From contig CAJNOJ010000119.1 of the NCBI GenBank assembly GCA_905250025.1, positions 124,001 through 188,000 of the forward strand: 64,000 bases of DNA, given 5' to 3'. Origin of the DNA: Adineta ricciae. Lineage: Eukaryota > Rotifera > Eurotatoria > Adinetida > Adinetidae. The notes beneath the pieces were generated by a model, which searched no databases, was not told the DNA's origin, and worked only from the letters and a program-made list of their open reading frames with translations. Position numbers and translations under genes: made by a program. Below, piece after piece: positions 35,644 through 48,129 of this stretch. Position 1 is the stretch's first letter; each line of letters starts with the position of its first letter.

Positions 35644-37346
35644 TATTTCAAACAGAAATTTCTTTTTGTGAAATTAAAAAATAGCCTTTTATGTAAAAGT
35701 GTCAGTCTTTTCTTTTCCTCGTTTCGCCGACAAAAACAATTGGAAGAGGAAAAAGGAAAAGTGAGATGACAATGACCTGAAAATGCCGTGTTCTCGTATT
35801 TTTCAAAACAGAAAATGTTATAAACTACACGTTAAGACAAAGGAGAAGAAAGACTTTTTAAACATAATCATGACAGAATTCTCCGTCGTTTTTTGAAACT
35901 CATTTGAAGAGAAATGACAAGTGTAAAATCTTATGATAGAGTATACTTATTAGAGAAAAAGCGTGGTTGAAGATAGTAGGCTAACCGTTTCGCAAGGATG
36001 TTGTTCGAGCTGTTAGTAAACGTTGTTAGGTTACTCTGGCGTGTATTCACACATGAATAAAGTGTGATACTTGTTGCGTTTTTTAAAAAACCTTTTTATA
36101 CAATTCAACATTGATTTCGATACCTATGACACAGTTTTCGTGATTATTCAAAAAGAAAGCCTAAATGTTAATAGAAGGTATTTTCAATCGTACTGAAAGT
36201 GTTGTGTTTTATTATATTTAATGCATATCTGAAACCAGCGGTGTGCGATATCGGTCAATTGTACCGCATTCCTATGTCTTCATAGAATGAGTCTTCTAAT
36301 AGTGGCAATTGTAACAAAAATTTATTATTTCTTAATATTTTATTCACATGGTTTGGATTCTTAATTATTTTTTTTATCGAAAACGAGATAGAGCTATAAA
36401 TGGGACCAGTAGATCAGCGTCAGTTTTTTATAAAATTAATCATGATCATATATAAATAATCAATTCGTGTCAAAAATTGGTCTAGAAGAACGATTATTAG
36501 CACATATTTCCTCAATTTTTCCTTCATCTTAAGTAATATTGCTGCTGAATGCAATGTATAATATACAAATGATTGAACACTTTTAGAACTGTGATTAGCT
36601 TTACCTGACTATTCATGATCATCCAAAAGGTACAAATCCACGTAATCATTTGCTTTTGCTCTCTCAAGCTCGATATCAATCGTACTGTTTAGAATTTTCA
36701 AAACTTTGAATCTGTTTAAGAACATTTATTCATTTCAAACCAGTACTACATTTCTTAATTTCAATAACTGAGATTTGAGGGTGGTTTTCGTGAAGTTGTC
36801 CAACGATGTGTATCAATCGAATAACATCGTGTATTCTTCAAAGATCTTTCGAAGCATGTGCTCATCAATATTCTTTGAAAAGCGAATCAACAAAATATAT
36901 AGATCAGAAAATGAATTAGAGTATATCCTGGAAAACCATTTAAAAAATATGTTTGCGGTACGGTATAATACTAAGAAAGACAGAAACATCGGCCTCTTAT
37001 GCATAATACTCATTTCAGTATGAATAGCAAAAGGTACTGTAAGCAATGTATTTTCCATGATTTTCTCTATCCATAGTTAAATGTTTTCAACATCTTATGT
37101 GATTATTTACAATAATCCAGTATTATCCAATTCATCATTCACTGATTAAATCAGATCGTAGCTTATGTCGAATTCTGATATTTGCAGATTGAGTACGCGC
37201 ACAAACATTCCTATAGATGTCGCGTTGCATACTCTTATAGAGGTACTTGTTTAGCAACATATTTTCATATACTAGCAAATGATGAATGAAACATGCAAAC
37301 ATCTAAGTCTAACTATTCGATAGGCAAATAGTTCCTATAATCGACA
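35644..37346. promoter_or_regulatory. Divergent intergenic region between STRA6-like and SPAG16 genes
   Basis: 1.7 kb, AT-rich, containing both promoters. An 82-codon frame at 36775-37023 overlaps an equally long frame on the other strand and shows no domain; I do not call it. No specific regulatory motif is claimed. Confidence 0.4.
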
Positions 37347-40102
37347 ATGGCTACAATGGCAGCATCGAATACACGTGACGTAGGCCCAAAAGATTTAGGA
37401 TTACGTAATAACTCTTCGACTAAAATTGATCTGGCGAATATTGCTGACGTTCCTTATTATGTTGAAAGTAATTTTGCGTTTCTGAGGTGTATCTTGTCGA
37501 CAAAGCCTTTGCTTGTAGAGCGATATGTTCGTGCTGTTGATGAAAACGGTGATGAATTTCAATATGAAGAAGTGCCTGTTGAAGAATTCTATGATGATGG
37601 TATTTATTTTAACAGAAATCGATTATCGACATCCGAAAAATTGATTTCGTTTTAGAAAAGGAAGAAACACTCGATGCATTGATTCGAAATGTTAAAGATC
37701 AACAACGCGAATCGCAAGTCATTCCAACTACAGTATGACAGCATTTTGAATATAAAATCGGTTACTTTTGAAAATTTCTTTTCTAGACTTCTGCATCGAT
37801 TTCTCGAGGTTCATTGACAACTGAGCCTGAAGCTGTTGATGATTTTGTTCGTAATTTTCTCGTTCGTATGGGTATGAAAAAGACTATGCAGCAGTTTCAA
37901 GTGGAATGGCATAATCTGTCATCATCGGGACGAATCAAAACCAATGAAGCTGGTTATTTACCAGATGTTGTTAAACACAATGAAGAATTGAGCGAAAAAA
38001 TGAGATTATTACAATCAGAAGTTGATCGTTATCGAAAATCAGCCGAGTAAGTTCATTGAAAGGATTCTAACGAATCATTCTTTCGATATTTCAGGAAAGC
38101 ACGAGAAGAATTTATCAAAATGAAGAAAGAACGTGACTATCATCGACAACATCACAATCGTATTGCACAAGAAAAGAATAATCTTGTCACTTTTATCAAA
38201 CGGTACCTACAGAAAACGTTCCTCGTATCGATACGTATATTTTTCTCTACGTCTAGATTGAAATCTCATCTATCGACTTATGAACCACAATTAGATGAAT
38301 TGAAAACGAAATACGATTCTGCCGTTCGAGAGAAAATGTTGTATAAATTGGAACGCGATAAAATGCAAAGTGAATTGAATGCTCTAAAATTATCCACATC
38401 AACGTCATACCAAAGTAAGACATCGTAGAATTTCGAAGAAATCGATTAGAGTATATCTGTTTAGATCATATAGACGGAAGTTTAGGATCAACACAATCGA
38501 AACTTCGAGAACTACGATTGAAAGAAGAGAAGAAGAAAGTTACAATAACTGATGCACAAAGACGATTAGAGGGCTCAATGGACGATACAAATCAATCGAA
38601 TGCACAAGTTAGACCACACATTTCTTCGAGATTTTGTTTTGAAGCAAATAATTTTTCCTAGGATTCGGAATTTCCAACGGATACAGGAAATAATCCGTAT
38701 TTAAATCGATTTGCTGAAGATGCTTTCCATCGTTCGACATTAACATTAGCGAAGGAACTCTTAGCACACGAAGGTCCAATCAGTTGGTAAGGAAATCGAA
38801 AGATTTGTATCAGACATTGACGATCATTTTTAAATTAGTGCTGCTATTCATCCACGTAAACATGTGGCTATAACTGTGAGTGAAACGAAAGTGTTCATCT
38901 CTTTTTGAACGACGCCTTGCTTCTCTTTAGGTTAGTGATGATCGATCATGGAAAATGTGGGCCATTCCCGAAGGTGATATGATTATGAAGGGTGAAGGAC
39001 ATGCCGATTGGGTGTAAGACGTTTCAAGATGAATAGTGATAAGCACAGAATTCCTTGGTTTTCAATAGATCTGGTGTTGATTTTCATCCAAGTGGAAATA
39101 AGATGGCTACGTGTTCGGGTGATACGACGGTTAAGCTATGGGATTTTTCGCAAAAGAAATGTGTTCATACGTTTACCAATCATCTTCTACCTGGTAAAAC
39201 GATGCTGTAAATGTTGGATACGAGTCTTTCATCTGTTTTGTTTAGTCTGGTCTGTCAATTTCCATTCATGTGGAGATTTTATCACATCAGCCTCTCAAGA
39301 CAAAACTGTTCGATTATGGGATTTGAATAGGTAGACATTTTTGCTTGAGAGTATATTTACATCTGTTTGTTGGTTTTAGTCTTCGTTGTCGAATGGTGAT
39401 GCGTGGACATCAAGATTCTGTTCATTCGGCTGAATTTTTAATGTTTTCCAATATAATTGTATCCAGTTCCGTTGATAAAACTGTCATGTTATGGGATGCA
39501 CGAACAGTAAATAATAAATTTCAAATGAACAATTCGACATTCACATTTGTTCTTTGATGATCGTTTAGGGTTTAGCTGAACATACTTATGCTGGCCACGC
39601 AAATGCTTGTAATCAAGCAACGTTTAATTTACGAGTAAATAATCTTTTGTTGCGATGAAAAGTTAAGACAAAACGATGAATTTTTATTAGGGCGATGCAA
39701 TTGCATCATGTGATACGAAAGGAGTAGTGAAAATCTGGGATGTCAGAACAGTTAAAAGTATTGTTACGTTAGATTTTGGACCATATTCAGCGAATAGTGT
39801 TTCATTCCATCCAGCTGGTAAGTAAACATTCATTTACCAGCAAAATCGATCGATTAATTTCCGTTCAAGGCCAATTATTAACCACAGCGTCTGGCGATCG
39901 AACAATTAAACTTTACAATATTAGCTCCGAAGAGGTGAGATTTGCTTATTGTTATTTTCTTCTTTACCCAAATTTCTCTCGTTTCTTTTAGTTAATTCCG
40001 TTAAGTAGTCATACTGATGAAGTTCAATATGTTAAATTTGATCTTAAAGGACAGTATATGATTTCTACTGGTCGCGATCGAACCCTACGTATTTGGTCTT
40101 AA
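37347..40102 (+). CDS. SPAG16: SPAG16/PF20 axonemal central-apparatus WD40 protein
   Basis: Component of the ciliary and flagellar central-pair apparatus, needed for motility in algae and vertebrates. Sixteen exons with introns of about 45-60 nt. The N-terminal part has the family signature (YEEVPVEEFYDDG, then AVDDFVRNFLVRMGMKKTM and FQVEWHNL). A coiled coil follows, rich in Lys/Glu (residues about 170-330: EEFIKMKKERDYHRQHHNRI). The C-terminal half has seven WD40 repeats, including TCSGDTTVKLWDF, ASQDKTVRLWDLN, SSSVDKTVMLWDA, CDTKGVVKIWDV, ASGDRTIKLYNI and STGRDRTLRIWS at the extreme end. Length and order match the vertebrate protein. A poly(A) signal lies at 40197-40202. Assignment is firm. 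Confidence 0.93.
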
Positions 40103-40559
40103 ATTTGTAGAATTTTATTTTGTTTCTTTTTTCTTCTTTGATAAGAATATATACAAAAGCACATTTATTCGACTATAAACTTTTTCTTTTTTCGAAAATA
40201 AACATTTCAATTCTGAAAAAGTACAACATCGACTTCTCTGTACTCTTCAGTGCATACAGTAGTGCACCGTACGCTGCCGATAGATAATCGAGAATGATCG
40301 ATACAGAAAATTTCGAGAATCAAATAGATATATTTCGTGTGCTTTGTCATTCCACATCATTCTCTATCGAGGGTTAACGAATATACGTAAATCGTATATC
40401 TCTCGTTCTATGTTTCTTCCTTTGTGTTCAACAAAGGGAGAGTGATAACTATAGAACTAATGTTGTTCGTTCATGAAGGCCTGGTCGACGATTTCGACAT
40501 TATAAATAGTGTTGCTGTGCGTTAGTTTACTTTACAACTCCTTTTCTTCAACCATAAAG
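40103..40559. other. SPAG16 3' region and TEP-like gene promoter
   Basis: 457 bp. AATAAA at 40197-40202 ends SPAG16. A TATAAATAG element at 40501-40509, about 50 bp before the next start codon, is a good TATA-box candidate for the strongly codon-biased gene that follows. Confidence 0.55.
40501..40509 (+). promoter_or_regulatory. Candidate TATA box
   Basis: TATAAATAG, 51 bp upstream of the ATG of the TEP-like gene. Its position suits a short 5' UTR and strong transcription. Confidence 0.45.
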
Positions 40560-43500
40560 ATGAATGTATGTATAGAAAGTCGATGATGTAGTTACTTGGA
40601 CGAAGATTTCTTTCTGTGTTCTAGTGGTCTTTGATCATTCTCGGTTTGGTTGCGTTATCAAGCGTAGCCATTGCTGAAAAGTAATCCTTGAATTGCAAAG
40701 TTCAACATTCAATAAAATCTTCTGATTTTTCTAGCTCGTATCTTATTATCGCACCTAAACTTCTCAAAGTTGGGTTCGACAATCAACTTTCCGTTTTTAT
40801 TGCTGCGGCTTCACAACCAGTTGAAGTCAAGTATGAATTAATTATCGGACAACAACGCGTCAGCGGTTCAACCACAGTCAAAGCCGGTATGTTCATTTCG
40901 ATTTCGAATTTCAGTTTTTCTCTCACGGTTCTCTTCTAGGTGAAACACGTAATGCCACCATTACCCTTCCAATGGAATTTCCAGTTGGTGCTGCTGAATT
41001 AATCTTCACAGCAACTGGCGGTATTCGTTTCGAAGATAAACGTGACGTTATTGTCTATGACAACCGTTATGTTCTTCTCGTTCAAACATCATCATCCAGC
41101 TATCGCCCAGGTGATGATATGGAACTGCGCCTCATTGCTACCAATGACGAACTTCTTCCACTTGAAAACTCGGCTGCTGAAATTGAAATCTACGATGCTA
41201 ACCTCAAACTTGTTGGTGAATTTCCAATTGTCCCAATTCGTTCTGGCATTTCAGACACAATTATCTTTCCAATTGGTGAATACTGTAATGTTGGTACATG
41301 GCTCGTTTCAGCCACCATTGGCAATACCACATCATCTGTTGAAGTAATTGTTACTCGTCCAATGACTCCATCATTTGATCTTAAAGGTATCTTCCAACGA
41401 TTCTTTCTCCGTACAGACAAATTCCTTCGTGGTGTTATTGAAATCGATAACGATAACAACGAACCAATCTTCGGTCGTGGTTTAATTGCCGTCGGTTCAA
41501 TCACTGAAGAAGATGTTCAAAACATGATGAAAGAACAAGCTGAAAAAGCAGAAGAAGCTCGTCGCAACCCATCACTAAAACCCAAACCAGAACCAGTTGC
41601 TGAAGAATGGCGCAAATGGAAATCACAAACCATGGACATTGCTGGCCGTATTGAAATCAACTACGATCTTATGACATTATTCAACGTTGATATCACAAAA
41701 GTCATTGCTGTTCAAGTTTACGTTCAAGTCACCGATCTTGAATCAGGCCAAGAACGTTTCATTCAACATGTCATTCCAGTGTTTTCACGTGATGTTGTTT
41801 ATGACATTCGTCCACTTGAATTCGAAGCTGGATTCGAAAACGAATTCGAACTTGTTGCCAAACGCCCAGATGGTAAACCAGCCAAAATGGAAGATGTCAT
41901 TGTCACACTCACAATGATGATTGGTAATGAACAAGGCAAAGTCCAAGATCAAAAAATGGTCGAAATCAAAGATTTCTACACACGGTATGAGTGAAGATTT
42001 CCTTCGTATCAGTTTATTTATATTGATTTCTCTTTCAGTGGTCGCAATGATATTGCTTTCTTCAATGTTGAAATCCCAGAAAACTGCATTGGTCTTCTCA
42101 TGACAGTAAGAAGCATTTACTTTCGGTGTTGCCATTTCTTATATTTACTCTCTTTCGCTTAGATTACACCATTGAGTGAAGATGGTAAAGTCCGTGGCTA
42201 TCGTACACATGCTATTCCACTTATGCCAAAACCACGACGTGGTGTTAGCGGTGGCAAATTGACAATTGAACTTTTACCAGGAATGACAGCTCCAGTTTCA
42301 ACTGATGCTTCAGTTATCAGCTCACAAATCTCAACTGTTGGTCGTACATCAAACTTCTACATTCAATTAGTTCCAGCTAAGACAATGAAGAAATTTGAAC
42401 CATTACCAATGTCCTTCGTTATTTTAACCAACGGTCGTATCACACGCACTGGTCAATTTTGGATCAAACCAACAAAAGAATGCGGATCAATGAAACGTGC
42501 TATCAAAACAGAAGAACCATCAGCTCCAATCTGTGTCTTCAATGGTACATTACCAGTCGAAGTTACACGTGATATGGTTCCATACTCAACTTTACTTGTC
42601 TATACCTTCCAACCAACATTCGGTTTCAATGTTGCTGAAACATACCGATTCTCAGTTGCTGGTCTCTTCCAAAGTACATTAACATTGAATGCTACAATTG
42701 TTCCATATTCATTCACAAATGCAATGGTTGGTAACAACAACGATGAATCAGTCGAAGATTTCAGTTCATCGGAAGATGTTGATCTTAACTCGGTTCCACT
42801 CTCCAAACTTGCTCAAGACAAAAAACGTATCGAACTTTCATTCGCCGGTACACCAGACTCAACTGTTGGCCTCAACGTTATGGAATACGATGCCGTTATT
42901 CAAGGTTTATCAACCCGAATGACCAAAGAACGTGTTCTCCAATATTTAACATCATACGAACAAGTACCTATTCTCGGTATGCCAACCATGACACCAACAG
43001 GACAAAGCGGAATGAACAAACGTGAAGATGGTGAAGGTGATCTAGAGGATGATGTGAAAAAACCAGAAACACGAGCTGTCTTAAGCGAAGAAGGTGAAGA
43101 ACGCAAAATGGTTCAAGAACAAATGGTATAGTTAAAATCTTGTTTTGCTGATTATTATTATTCGAAATCATTTCTTTTTTAGGGATACAAAGTTCGTTAC
43201 CCAGTCGAATGCATGATCTTCGGTGACTGCTCATCCCGTCAAACAAAGACAGTCGAAGGTGATGATGCATACACAACATCAAACATGGGACGATTATATG
43301 GTGATGTTCAATCTCGAGGACCACAATCACACTATCGCCGACGTGCTTTGAAATCAGGCCAATTCGATGCTATTGTTGATGACAACGCCTACGTTGTTGC
43401 TACAAGCACTCCACTTGTCTTCAAACCAACTCCAGGTGCTACACCCATGCGACCAGAAGAAGAACGACAAGATAAAGATGATGTTGAACTTGAACAAGGA

Positions 43501-43962
43501 CAATCGCGTCAACACGGTACTCCATCATGGTACGAAAAAATGCACAGCAAATTGACACCAATCACCCAAGAAGCATTCACCTTCATGCAATCAGGTTTAA
43601 CAGTTGTTTCTGACTTCTCTGCATTAAACCTTCCAGCTGAAATGCGACGAACAAACTTGACCAAATTATTCTCACAAATGCGTCAACGATCATTTATTGA
43701 TACTGAATCATTCAGCGTTCGCGATGAAGCTCGTCAATTACTTGAAGAATACCTCGCTGCATCTGACTTGACCATGATTCCACCACCAGCTATGCTCGAA
43801 GAACAATCCCGCACTGGTTATTACCGTTCAATCTTCTTCAACACAAGTCGTATTGAAGCTCAAGGTACAGGCAAAGTTGTTCTTCCACGAATCAAACCAT
43901 ATTCAACATGGATTGCTACTGGATTCNCAACACCACCACGTCCATCACCCCCCCGTGTTTAA
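40560..43962 (+). CDS. Alpha-2-macroglobulin/TEP-like protein, N-terminal half only
   Basis: Secreted innate-immunity type protein of 1,022 residues. Seven exons: 40560-40565, 40625-40680, 40735-40886, 40940-41984, 42039-42105, 42163-43125 and 43183-43962. Signal peptide NWSLIILGLVALSSVAIA. The N-terminal macroglobulin (MG1-MG4) domains are visible: SYLIIAPKLLKVGFDNQLSV, YRPGDDMELRLIATNDELLP and IEIYDANLKLVGEFP. A charged, protease-accessible stretch (MRPEEERQDKDDVELEQGQ) stands where A2M/TEP proteins have bait-type or anaphylatoxin-type inserts. RSIFFNTSRIEAQGTGKVVL and PYSTWIATGF match the region leading into MG7. The protein then stops within ten residues (PPRPSPPRV). The usual MG7, CUB, thioester (GCGEQ) and C-terminal receptor domains are absent. 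An ambiguous base (N) at 43927 and a following C-homopolymer lie at the break, so assembly error is possible. Codon use is far more biased than in neighbours, suggesting high expression. Confidence 0.82.
43927..43927. other. Ambiguous base (N)
   Basis: The only undetermined base noticed in the window. It lies in the codon right after IATGF, exactly where homology to the macroglobulin family ends. Confidence 0.95.
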
Positions 43963-44509
43963 CTGAGCATGCCGAATGATTCGAATGACTCTATTTTTTT
44001 TTCATCTGGTATGGAGAAGGAGTTTTTTATATGCATTGTAACATCTTGTCCTTTTTTTCTCTTTTAATTATCTCCTCTCCAGCTTAAATCGATCGATTTT
44101 CTTTTTCTAGTCTTATATTTATACATTTTCATCCGTCCACACTCATTCATCTATGTTTCTCTCTCTCTTCTTGTGTCCACGTCTTTTGTCTTGTCTTTCA
44201 TGTCATATGTTTTGTGTTCTCATTGTCCATCGTTCACTGTGTTCGTAGGAATGTGTCAAACTAAATGTCTTGTCCTCGTCCAATTCCACACTCCGTCTCG
44301 GAATGGGTGCTGTTAAGATCGGACTAAAAAGGATGATTAAACTATTTCTCTCCTTCTCAAACACTGCATGTATATTCAAAAAATAAAAATGTAAAAAAAC
44401 TAACAAAAAAAAAAGAATTTTTGACTGAAAATTGCACTTGTACCATCGGCGAATGGTTTAAAGATCAAATTTTGTCGATGGATTATCATCGTTTGTTTAC
44501 CTGTTGATT
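43963..44509. other. Convergent 3' regions of the TEP-like and CD2BP2-like genes
   Basis: T/C-rich sequence, probably 3' UTR of the TEP-like gene, with AAAATAAAAATG near 44380 as a poly(A)-signal candidate. No coding exon was seen. In particular, no GYF-domain sequence was found on the minus strand. Confidence 0.45.
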
Positions 44510-45195
44510 CTACAGATTCAATTTCGCTTTCAATTGTTCATAAGTTTCGTGATATATATCAGATCGACCATTAGATACAAATCGATCCACAAGACCAGTG
44601 ATTTCTTCAAGTAGATATTTATTCTTTTTCGATTCTTCTGAAGTTAAATCACTCAACAAGAACTGCCGTTGTGTTGCACGTTGTTTGAATCTATTACTAC
44701 AAAACACGATAGTTCAGTCAAAATCAAGATATAAAGAATTAGTTTACTTGGTTGCAGCTACTCGAAGACGTTTGATGGTATAAAGAATAGTTTCAGTCGG
44801 ATGCATGATTGTCAATAAAGATTTTAATGCAGTGATTTCGTTGAACTCATGATGATCATAATCTTCAATATTGTTGGATAAATTCGATTCGATAGAATCG
44901 TTTTGAATATAAAAGCGATTGTTATTAACATTCTAATCGAGAAGAAATCAACGTTTATGTTCACTAAACATATTTTTCTTACATATGGAGTTTTTCGATT
45001 GAGAGCTTCCATTCTTTCTAATGAATATTCTTGGTCCATTTCTTCGCTGGTATGAGTTTTTATTTGTTCATTTTGTGAGAATGTATTCCTGTCGAAAATA
45101 CTATGATGATTGGTTTGAAAATTTCTTTCATTGCAGTCAATAATAAATTTCTTCAATCTTTCATTGTCTTGATCCAGTTCACATTTTCGTTTCAT
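44510..45195 (-). CDS. CD2BP2: CD2BP2/LIN1-like spliceosomal protein lacking a GYF domain
   Basis: A 194-residue protein in three exons, first exon 45195-44983. The first part (EEMDQEYSLERMEALNRKTPY) resembles the EEMEEGHFD region of CD2BP2. The middle (ITALKSLLTIMHPTETILYTIKRL) matches its LLELLLPRETVAGALRRL segment. The end (LLEEITGLVDRFVSNGRSDIYHETYEQLKAKL) matches its RLSGLADQMVARG...YQETRERLAMRL segment. CD2BP2 is the U5 snRNP 52-kDa protein, whose C-terminal GYF domain binds proline-rich ligands. Here the frame stops right after the helical region, and no GYF exon is visible downstream. An acceptor (CTTTCAG) sits seven bases before the ATG, so a 5'-UTR intron or trans-splice site is likely. 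The absence of GYF could be real loss or specialisation. Confidence 0.7.
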
Positions 45196-46233
45196 ATTTA
45201 TCTGAAAGACAACGTAAATCAATCACATATTTCTACAAGGAAGTGTACTCAAATGATACTTCTTATACGGAAACGATGAATAAGCACTCATTCTAGAAAG
45301 AAAAAAGTCCTATGACTATGAGATATTGAATCGTGCCTGTCTCTTTCCCGGTTTTGCGAAATTGGGGGATGTGTTATTGGAAAGTCTTTCCTCCAATTAC
45401 TATAGGAAAGAAGGTGCTGTCATCTATTCTTGCTGAAAATCTGTTCTCCTCGACATAGATCGTACCGGTCACTAACGAAGTTTTGCCAATTTGTAATTAT
45501 TGCGAAAGTTTGCGTCATGAAATGATTGATTATTTAAATCATCAAAGTCAGTTTGTTTTCGCAAGTTGAATACATTGAAACTAAATCATAGCAGAACATA
45601 TGCTGCACGTTAACAGCGCGTTTTCAAGAAATGAAGTAGATCGAACTGAACAAACGCATTACACAGTATTTTCGAATACCAAACCGATTGATTAAACATT
45701 TTCAAAAGAAGATACCTTTCCGTGAATCGTTTATTTCCATATAGATTAAACAAAATATGACTTTATTCTGTGCTTCTTTTATATTTAGAAAGCAGTAAAA
45801 GTCTTCAGAAATAACTCGAAAATATTGGATTAACCTCTCGAGTGTGAATCCAAGTATGCTCCCTGCTGTTGTTTGTTTTATTGAGTCATAACATTGAGTT
45901 AAGTGTGAAACAACGAAAACAGCCGTGAGGTAGAGTTTGTTTATTCGATAAGTCATTTTGTTCTATGCCGACAGCAGAAAGGAATGTGTCATTAGAGAAG
46001 AAGAAGACAACAACGATTTCACGCTATCTCTTTTCTTCTGTTTGAACGTCTTCTTCTTCCATTAATACGCCTCGAACTAATTGTTTTTCAAGATTATCAT
46101 GCTTATTATTCCTGCTCATGTTTCCTTGATGAGTATCAAAAGCAAATGTATGTTTTTTTCTGCGATTTTATTTTTTATGAACAAAACAAAAATATACACA
46201 ATTCTACGAAATAAAACCATTCAAGAAAGTATT
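45196..46233. other. Intergenic region upstream of the CD2BP2-like gene
   Basis: About 1 kb. The only notable content is a minus-strand 84-codon frame at 45702-45956 (listed separately). The remainder shows no feature I can name. Confidence 0.35.
45702..45956 (-). CDS. Small frame with possible signal peptide, doubtful
   Basis: 84 residues, starting MTYRINKLYLTAVFVVSHL, which resembles a short signal sequence, followed by QTTAGSILGFTLERLIQYF. No domain, no supporting splice structure and no neighbour relationship. It may be a first exon of an unseen gene or chance. Confidence 0.2.
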   Translation of the reverse strand: MTYRINKLYLTAVFVVSHLTQCYDSIKQTTAGSILGFTLERLIQYFRVISEDFYCFLNIKEAQNKVIFCLIYMEINDSRKGIFF

Positions 46234-47110
46234 TCATTCTGTTTCATAACTAGCGGATTGATTTGGACTTGAATAAGACGAAGTCATCGAATGATACGCC
46301 GTCGGATAATAAGATGTTTGATATGGATCATACAGTGGATATGGATTCGGTGTTGAGGAACTCATTGAATGCGAATCTACGGACGTGTTTGGTGTCGAAT
46401 ACATTGCATGATAGGATGATGGTGGAGGAGGTGGAGAACACATGTAATACGGATGCGGAGGAGACTGATAGTAATTGGGAAGTGGTTGATGTGACGTGTA
46501 AGGCGATTGGTGCACTGGTGGAGATTGCATTTGTAGTTGTCGTATTTGTTGACGATAACGACGTCGACGAAAACGGCCTTGTTCAAATTCAACTTCCGCT
46601 AACTCATGAATACGCCAAACTAAACGAATATCTTTCCTTCATATCGGATTAATCAATTTTTGAAGTACTTACAATGACCTTTGCCATTATTTCCACGGCC
46701 AGCCTTCACAAAACATTCGTTTAATGATAAGTTGTGTCGAACACTATTTCTCCAAGATTTATTCACATCTTCAGCGAAATATCGATATCTAAAATAAGAT
46801 TTTCATGAATTTAGACATCTTCGTCAACAAATCAACATACTTTCGTTGAAAATAATCGTAGATTTCATACAATTGCATCATTCGATTCGGTGACTTCAAG
46901 ATCGCTTCAGCGATAATTTCCAAATAGGATTGACTTGGTTTCTTTGGACCATCGTTTTCATCTATAAATAGAATGTACAATCCAGAATTTCATTTCATTC
47001 GATTAATTCTTACTTGACTGATTATTAAAATCTTCTCCGATCGAACCCGTTTCATCCGAAAGACCTTCATCGACGATACCGGAATCATGAAGTTGATATT
47101 TATTACTCAT
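46234..47110 (-). CDS. FoxQ2: Forkhead transcription factor, FoxQ2 type
   Basis: Nuclear DNA-binding regulator of 239 residues. Four exons: 47110-47014, 46961-46841, 46788-46673 and 46619-46234. The forkhead domain spans about residues 37-125: [40 protein letters not shown] (recognition helix), [15 protein letters not shown], then [14 protein letters not shown]. The AGRxxNGKGHYW block and the FxxGxFRRRR wing are features I associate with FoxQ2, which patterns the anterior/apical nervous system in many animals. The C-terminal tail is rich in Pro, Ser and Tyr ([21 protein letters not shown]), as in activation domains. Introns interrupt the forkhead domain. The N-terminus is short and acidic. 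Forkhead identity is certain, the FoxQ2 class probable. Confidence 0.88.
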
Positions 47111-48129
47111 AACTAAATCGTATTCGCCGTGTGTTCGATAATAAACTACAAGAAATCAAATCAAACTGTGAATATTACATAACATTGTCCGATGCTCCTC
47201 GTTTACCATTGTTAGGAGTCGATTGCATTGTGTAAAAAGAAGATATTTCGCGTTCGATCGGTTAGACAACAAACTAGGTAAGATCAGAATGAGTAATGTG
47301 AATGTTTTCCTTGTTGAATATTTCAATATAAACAAAACAATTAAAGAGAGAAAGAGAGAGAGAGAAGTGACGAAAATGAGCATTCGTCGTTTAAGATAAA
47401 ACAGCGAACGATCGGAGCCAATGAAATTCGAAGAAACATTTTCTACTTAATTCGTTCAATTACAATCAATAGCCAATTAATCGGCAACTAATGAAACGAG
47501 CTTGTTCAATATCTGAGCTCCATTGCAAATCGAACGAAAGAATCGAAATTATTTTAAGCTAATATTAATCTTAGTTTTCTCAATGCTCGAAATTTGTTAA
47601 CCAGAGAAAACTTATCAAGAAATATCGTAGACAATTGTTATACAGCTTATGACACCTTTTTCGTATCACTTGAAAACATAGTCAATGGCAATTGTTAATT
47701 GTATTGACAAATGAAGGTTTTCCCGTAATGTGTTTAGAAGATTAATCTTCGATTTAGTGATCTGGATCGCGAAAGAAAAGTGAGAAGGTGAAGCTCACTA
47801 CAAACGATCAAAAGAACGATCGTATCATTTTGTCATGGGTGATGAATTCTAAAGATAGAGTTTTTTTTCTGCGTAAAACGCCCGTGTTTACGAAAATGAG
47901 TCATCTGTAATTCGTTTGTATATTGTAAAGGGTAATTTATTCTATGAAACAGTCTACCCAGTTCGTCGAATACAGCTGTCGTCGCCTTTTTTTTTCTTAC
48001 ATGGTATTATAAGCGGGCGGTAAATGAACTGTAAGAACCGAAAAAGTACATAGGTTACATGAATCACTATATATTCACATCACTGCCATTGGAATTGTAA
48101 CATAACTTAATGGTGATTTAGTAGTGCAA
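47111..48129. promoter_or_regulatory. Divergent intergenic region between FoxQ2 and lipase genes
   Basis: About 1 kb holding both promoters, as expected for a patterning gene. A GA-rich microsatellite lies near 47342-47366. No coding sequence recognised. Confidence 0.4.

Noticed and set aside
36775..37058. Overlapping 80-codon frames on both strands upstream of SPAG16
   Set aside because: No domain on either strand; mirrored open frames are typical of composition effects.
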